64,000 bases of DNA. It comes from G963666935 sp963666935 (lineage in GTDB: Bacteria; Bacillota; Clostridia; Christensenellales; CAG-138). The notes beneath the pieces were generated by a model that saw only the letters and a program-made list of their open reading frames with translations, was not told the DNA's origin and made no database searches. The translations under genes were made by a program, and so were the position numbers. The stretch lies in NCBI GenBank assembly GCA_963666935.1, contig OY762936.1:1860001-1924000 (forward strand). The letters run 5' to 3'. Shown here one piece after another: positions 61,023 to 64,000 of this stretch (the first letter of the stretch is position 1; each line of letters opens with the position of its first letter).

Positions 61023-62222
61023 ATGAAGAATTCTATCTGGGAATATATCGACCTTACAGCTGAAGAAAAGAAATCTCTTGGAGAAAATGGGATTTTTGTA
61101 TTTGATACAAATGTGCTTTTAAATCTCTATCGATATTCAAATAAGACGCGTAACAAACTAATTAAGACGTTAGAAGCACATTCAAATCAAATTTGGATAC
61201 CGCATCAAGTAGCCTATGAATTTATGAAGAATCGATGTGAAGTAATTTATGATGTATGTGCTAAATATGACACATTTGAGAAAGATAAAGAGAGATTTTT
61301 AAATAAAGCAAAAGACTTATTACACGATTCTGATGAAGAAATCCAGCCATTAAGGGAAACGTTAAATAAATGGATAGAAAGTTCCAAATTAAATAATTTA
61401 CAAGTTAAGAATCCAAATGAAGATGTTATTCTACAAAAGGTTCTTAACTTATTCAATGGGAAAACAGGAACTCGCTATGATTCGGGAAAAATTGCTGAGC
61501 TGATAAAAGAAGGCGAAAAGCGATTCTCCGAGAAAAGACCTCCTGGCTACGAAGATAGTAAAAAAATATCTGATACATGTGATAACAATACTTATGGAGA
61601 TTTCTTCATATGGAAGCAGATTATTGAATACGCAACTGAAAATCATAAAGACATTATATATGTGACATCTGAGCAAAAAGATGATTGGTGGTATAAGGTA
61701 AAGGGTAAAATGGTTGGCCCACGAGTTGAATTGCGTAAAGAATTTTGTGAAGCCACTAAACAACGGTTTCATATATATTCAATGAATAGCTTCCTCAAAT
61801 ACTATACAAAAAACGACGACGAAAGCGTTATCGAAGAAGTTAAAAGGGTTGAAGCTAAGAGAAAGCAATACAAGACGAATCATTATTCTAACGCAGAAAT
61901 AATTAGAAACTATATCGACCAAAAAAATCACAATATCGACTATAAAAATTTCGAGCGCTTTATTGAAGAAATCAAAAGGATTGATCCTAAAATAAACCAA
62001 GACAAACAAATTCATTATTCTAAGGAAGTAGAGCTGCAACGTAATCTTTGTTCTGAGATAGAAGCCAAGATGCTGCGGGAGCAGCATACCATTGATTTGA
62101 TAATGAACAAATATGCTGGTTCTGGCGATCCGTTGCCAAGAGATGTACAAACACAGATTGACAACATACAAAAAAATATTAAGATGTATAAAATTTTTTT
62201 AAACGACGCTAAGTCGTATTAA
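61023..62222 (+). CDS. PIN_8-family nuclease with charged C-terminal repeats
   Basis: 399 residues. PIN_8-type catalytic set: Asp28 (FVFDTNVLLNLYRY), Glu66 (HQVAYEF), Asp193 (YGDFFIWKQI) and Asp220 (TSEQKDDW). Residues about 75-180 are a helical insertion. The C-terminal part has two copies of a 44-residue unit: IEEVKRVEAKR...HYS at 270-289 and IEEIKRIDPKI...HYS at 314-333. Large PIN proteins like this occur in defence islands and some act in tRNA or mRNA cleavage. It follows the DUF4411 gene by 36 bp in the same AT-rich block. Target unknown. Confidence 0.8.
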   Translation: MKNSIWEYIDLTAEEKKSLGENGIFVFDTNVLLNLYRYSNKTRNKLIKTLEAHSNQIWIPHQVAYEFMKNRCEVIYDVCAKYDTFEKDKERFLNKAKDLLHDSDEEIQPLRETLNKWIESSKLNNLQVKNPNEDVILQKVLNLFNGKTGTRYDSGKIAELIKEGEKRFSEKRPPGYEDSKKISDTCDNNTYGDFFIWKQIIEYATENHKDIIYVTSEQKDDWWYKVKGKMVGPRVELRKEFCEATKQRFHIYSMNSFLKYYTKNDDESVIEEVKRVEAKRKQYKTNHYSNAEIIRNYIDQKNHNIDYKNFERFIEEIKRIDPKINQDKQIHYSKEVELQRNLCSEIEAKMLREQHTIDLIMNKYAGSGDPLPRDVQTQIDNIQKNIKMYKIFLNDAKSY

Positions 62223-62275
62223 TTAAATCAATTGCAATCAAAATATAACTCTTAGTTGGTCGCTATCTTCTCCCC

Positions 62276-62479
62276 CTACTTCTGCCTTAACCCCAGTAAA
62301 TAATCTGCCGAAACGCCGTAAAAGCGGCACAGTCGCCGGAGGTCTTCGAGATTCGGCTCCGCCTCCCCCGTCTCCATCCGCGAAATCTTTCGCTGCGTGG
62401 TGCGCAGTTCCTTTGCCAGCTCGGTTTGGGTCAATTCCCTACCTTCACGAAGCCGTCGAATAATTTCATTAAATTCCAT
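62276..62479 (-). CDS. Small XRE-family repressor
   Basis: 67 residues: a single Cro/C1-type helix-turn-helix (LTQTELAKELRTTQRKISRM, then YGVSADYLLGL). Start at 62479, six bases after GAGGTG. Two palindromes lie between it and the divergent mini-protein gene. It is more GC-rich than the block to its left and probably marks the return to resident sequence. Confidence 0.9.
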   Translation of the reverse strand: MEFNEIIRRLREGRELTQTELAKELRTTQRKISRMETGEAEPNLEDLRRLCRFYGVSADYLLGLRQK

Positions 62480-62506
62480 GCTCATCACCTCAAAACGAAG
62501 TTTATC

Positions 62507-62553
62507 ATAGACGATAATCATCTATTGACATTTAGACGATAATCGTCTATGAT
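62507..62553. promoter_or_regulatory. Divergent promoter with two XRE operators
   Basis: ATAGACGATAATCATCTAT (62507-62525) and the perfect palindrome TAGACGATAATCGTCTA (62533-62549) bracket TTGACA (62525-62530) of a rightward promoter whose TATGAT (62548-62553) is 17 bp on. The sites overlap both boxes, so the repressor should control the mini-protein gene and itself. Confidence 0.87.
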
Positions 62554-62572
62554 TGTTTTTGGAGGTGATTTT

Positions 62573-62767
62573 ATGGACAAGCCCACCTGCGGAACCTGCA
62601 TCGATTACCGCGCCCACTTCGTTCGATACGGGCGGCGGTATTTGGAGCTGAATCAGGGGCACTGCATCTATCCCCGGCTAAAAGACCGGAAATGGGACGA
62701 CCCCGCCTGCCAGCACTACAAGCCCCGGCCCGGGACGGAAGCCCCCGGGCCGAAAGTCGAAAAATAG
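62573..62767 (+). CDS. Four-Cys mini-protein, probable zinc-binding, under XRE control
   Basis: 64 residues with Cys at CGTC near the start, HC in the middle and AC-QH later (CxxC...C...C/H), suggesting one zinc site. The rest is rich in Arg, Tyr and Pro. AAGGTGATTTT-type site GGAGGTGATTTT precedes the ATG. I do not recognise a function. The paired operators and facing repressor indicate tight regulation. Confidence 0.75.
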   Translation: MDKPTCGTCIDYRAHFVRYGRRYLELNQGHCIYPRLKDRKWDDPACQHYKPRPGTEAPGPKVEK

Positions 62768-62860
62768 CACCTTTGCCCGGGTGATCGCTTTTTTGTCCTC
62801 CGAACGGGTAAGCAAAACGCAGGAAGCGGATCGCAGACTTGCATTTTACGCTTGGGGAAT

Positions 62861-62889
62861 TTGATTTTCCCCCGAATTGCGCCTATAAT
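62861..62889 (+). promoter_or_regulatory. Promoter of the HsmA-like gene
   Basis: TTGATT and TATAAT with a 17-bp spacer, 58 bp before the ATG. Confidence 0.75.
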
Positions 62890-62947
62890 GAATCTGTTGA
62901 CTGCTATTGATGTTTACGCTGCACAAGCACGGGTTATAGGAGGCACT

Positions 62948-63319
62948 ATGCTTTTACCGTTTGCAATTGTTTTTATTACGCTGGCGCTTATCTTCTACAC
63001 AATGGGCGTTTGGGGCGAAAGGCTTTCCGGCCTGCTTAAAAAGTGGCATGTTATTACTTTCTGGCTTGGCTTTATTTGCGATACAACAGGCACTACGCTG
63101 ATGGGAAAACTCGCCGGGATGGAGCTGACGGTCAACCTCCATAGCGTATCGGGGCTTGCGGCCATCGTTTTGATGGCGGTTCACGCGGTATGGGCAACCA
63201 TAGTGCTGCTGCGCGGTTCCCAGAAAAGCAAGGAAAGCTTTCACAAATTCAGCCTATTGGTTTGGCTGGTCTGGCTGATTCCCTATGCCTCGGGGATGTT
63301 CTTCGGCATGACGCAGTAA
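62948..63319 (+). CDS. HsmA-like (TIGR03987-type) four-helix membrane protein
   Basis: 123 residues with four hydrophobic helices (about 4-22, 33-50, 60-80, 97-118). His residues (H33, H61, H69) and the pattern WHVITFWLGFICDTTGT suggest a haem- or quinone-type membrane domain, but this is inference. The ATG follows GGAGG; an in-frame extension to 62852 covers the promoter. Function unknown. Confidence 0.8.
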   Translation: MLLPFAIVFITLALIFYTMGVWGERLSGLLKKWHVITFWLGFICDTTGTTLMGKLAGMELTVNLHSVSGLAAIVLMAVHAVWATIVLLRGSQKSKESFHKFSLLVWLVWLIPYASGMFFGMTQ

Positions 63320-63330
63320 GCCTGAAAAAC

Positions 63331-63356
63331 AAAAAAGTGCCATCAGGCACTTTTTT
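63331..63356 (+). terminator. Intrinsic terminator after the HsmA-like gene
   Basis: AAAAAAGTGCC pairs with GGCACTTTTTT around four bases; works in either direction. Confidence 0.93.
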
Positions 63357-63439
63357 ATTTTTACCGAAGATTGCGGCGCCGCCTACTTGACCTTTTACAG
63401 CCCTTGAAGCTCCGACGCGATGCAAAAACAGATACGCGG

Positions 63440-64000
63440 TTAGATACCGTAGGTCATGATTGGGTCGCCTTCGGCCACGGCCAGAGAGACGGTCATAAAC
63501 ACCACGATGGCGTCGAACTCGCAAAACACCTCTTCCAGTACGTTGCCGAAGAAATCCTTGATGACGCCTACACGCTGACCCTGCACAATATGCTGCTCCA
63601 GCTCTACTTCGGGATACCAGCAGCCGGAATGGTTCGCATCCAAATACACCATGCGGGTGAGGACCCTTGCGGGGGTTTTGGGCATCACCACTTCGCCCTT
63701 GAGCATGCCCAGATGCCGCATGACGTTCCTGATATCGAACTTATAGGCATCCACCTCTTCCTTGGTCCACAGGCCACGGCAGCCACGCTCGATTAAAAGG
63801 CCGGGAATGCCGCGAATGCCGGCGGAATTGTAAAGACCATCCCTAGACTCGGATTTCACGACGTAGGATACGTCCGCCACAGCGGCCGCCTGCCGCGAGG
63901 CCTCCACCATTTCTTCGGGGCCGATTCCAGGATAGTGAATATACGGCGGCAGATACTCATGCAGGTCGCCGCCATGGGTATCGATGATAAAATCGCAGCG
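63440..64000 (-). CDS. Succinylglutamate desuccinylase/aspartoacylase family protein, C-terminal part
   Basis: M14-type zinc hydrolase; the frame runs on past the right edge, so at least 187 residues are visible but the N-terminus is missing. DTHGGDLHEYLPPY, near the edge, is the family's metal-binding segment (His and Glu). Later pieces are GIPGLLIERG, MRHLGML and the SGCWYPEVELEQ part of the C-terminal beta domain. It cleaves an N-acyl amino acid or similar; the exact substrate is unknown. It faces the HsmA-like gene across a shared terminator. Confidence 0.88.
   Translation of the reverse strand, partial: RCDFIIDTHGGDLHEYLPPYIHYPGIGPEEMVEASRQAAAVADVSYVVKSESRDGLYNSAGIRGIPGLLIERGCRGLWTKEEVDAYKFDIRNVMRHLGMLKGEVVMPKTPARVLTRMVYLDANHSGCWYPEVELEQHIVQGQRVGVIKDFFGNVLEEVFCEFDAIVVFMTVSLAVAEGDPIMTYGI

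Noticed and set aside
58608..62275. Attachment sites or flanking repeats of the AT-rich island
   Set aside because: No tRNA gene, integrase, or matching direct repeats were found at the two ends by eye; acquisition rests on composition alone.

Overview
The window looks like a chromosomal segment of an endospore-forming member of the Clostridia (Firmicutes). The signs are two tandem alpha/beta small acid-soluble spore proteins, a free-standing Spo0A-type DNA-binding domain, strong AGGAGG-type ribosome binding sites with frequent TTG/GTG starts, a lysine riboswitch before dapA and a T-box leader before valS. Most of the sequence is fairly GC-rich. Two AT-rich stretches stand out: short intergenic pieces, and a block at about 58.6-62.2 kb. 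No rRNA, tRNA, CRISPR array, insertion sequence or prophage structural gene was seen.

Layout. 1-3.9 kb is a polyamine operon: spermidine synthase (cut by the window edge), agmatinase, carboxy(nor)spermidine dehydrogenase and decarboxylase. 4.0-6.6 kb is a CsoR-type repressor and a P1B metal ATPase; near-identical palindromes lie in both promoters. 6.7-8.0 kb holds two paralogous Cys-rich surface or spore-coat-like proteins on the minus strand. 8.3-9.6 kb encodes a TVP38-type membrane protein and a cyclophilin lipoprotein. 9.7-13.7 kb is argG-argH followed by both subunits of a class I fumarase, which would consume the fumarate made by ArgH. 13.9-14.8 kb is an internally deleted QueG-like protein with a DUF3842 protein. 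A membrane-anchored XRE regulator follows.

16.1-22.7 kb concerns the aspartate family of amino acids. dapA-dapB read leftward behind a lysine riboswitch, asd also reads leftward, and thrC, a phosphoglycerate-mutase-like probable homoserine kinase and an ACT protein read rightward. Then come a PhzF-like protein, valS with its T-box, a DUF4870 protein, an RsmF-like rRNA methyltransferase and an IclR regulator.

29.6-37.8 kb is the most unusual region: three leftward genes for a cohesin-dockerin protein, a 1820-residue membrane-anchored protein with an N-terminal cohesin-like domain, and a secreted transglutaminase-fold protein with a C-terminal dockerin. This looks like a cellulosome-style docking system without any glycoside hydrolase nearby. 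38-45.9 kb holds an AI-2E family permease, the Spo0A-like domain, the spore proteins, recG-fakA-asp23 and an NlpC/P60 cell-wall hydrolase. 46-53.3 kb has a self-regulated TetR-ABC exporter operon, an ABC-F ATPase and two duplicated ferredoxin-type aldo/keto reductases. 53.4-58.6 kb has a lipoprotein and recR-ybaB-dnaX, with trpS diverging from dnaX.

58.6-62.2 kb is an AT-rich, probably acquired island: a HEPN-like protein, an XRE-ImmA/IrrE metallopeptidase coupled to a DUF4411 PIN nuclease, and a large PIN_8 nuclease. This resembles a toxin-antitoxin or defence module. The last 1.7 kb has a small XRE repressor facing a four-Cys mini-protein across paired operators, an HsmA-like membrane protein, and the C-terminal part of a succinylglutamate desuccinylase/aspartoacylase family enzyme that runs off the right edge.
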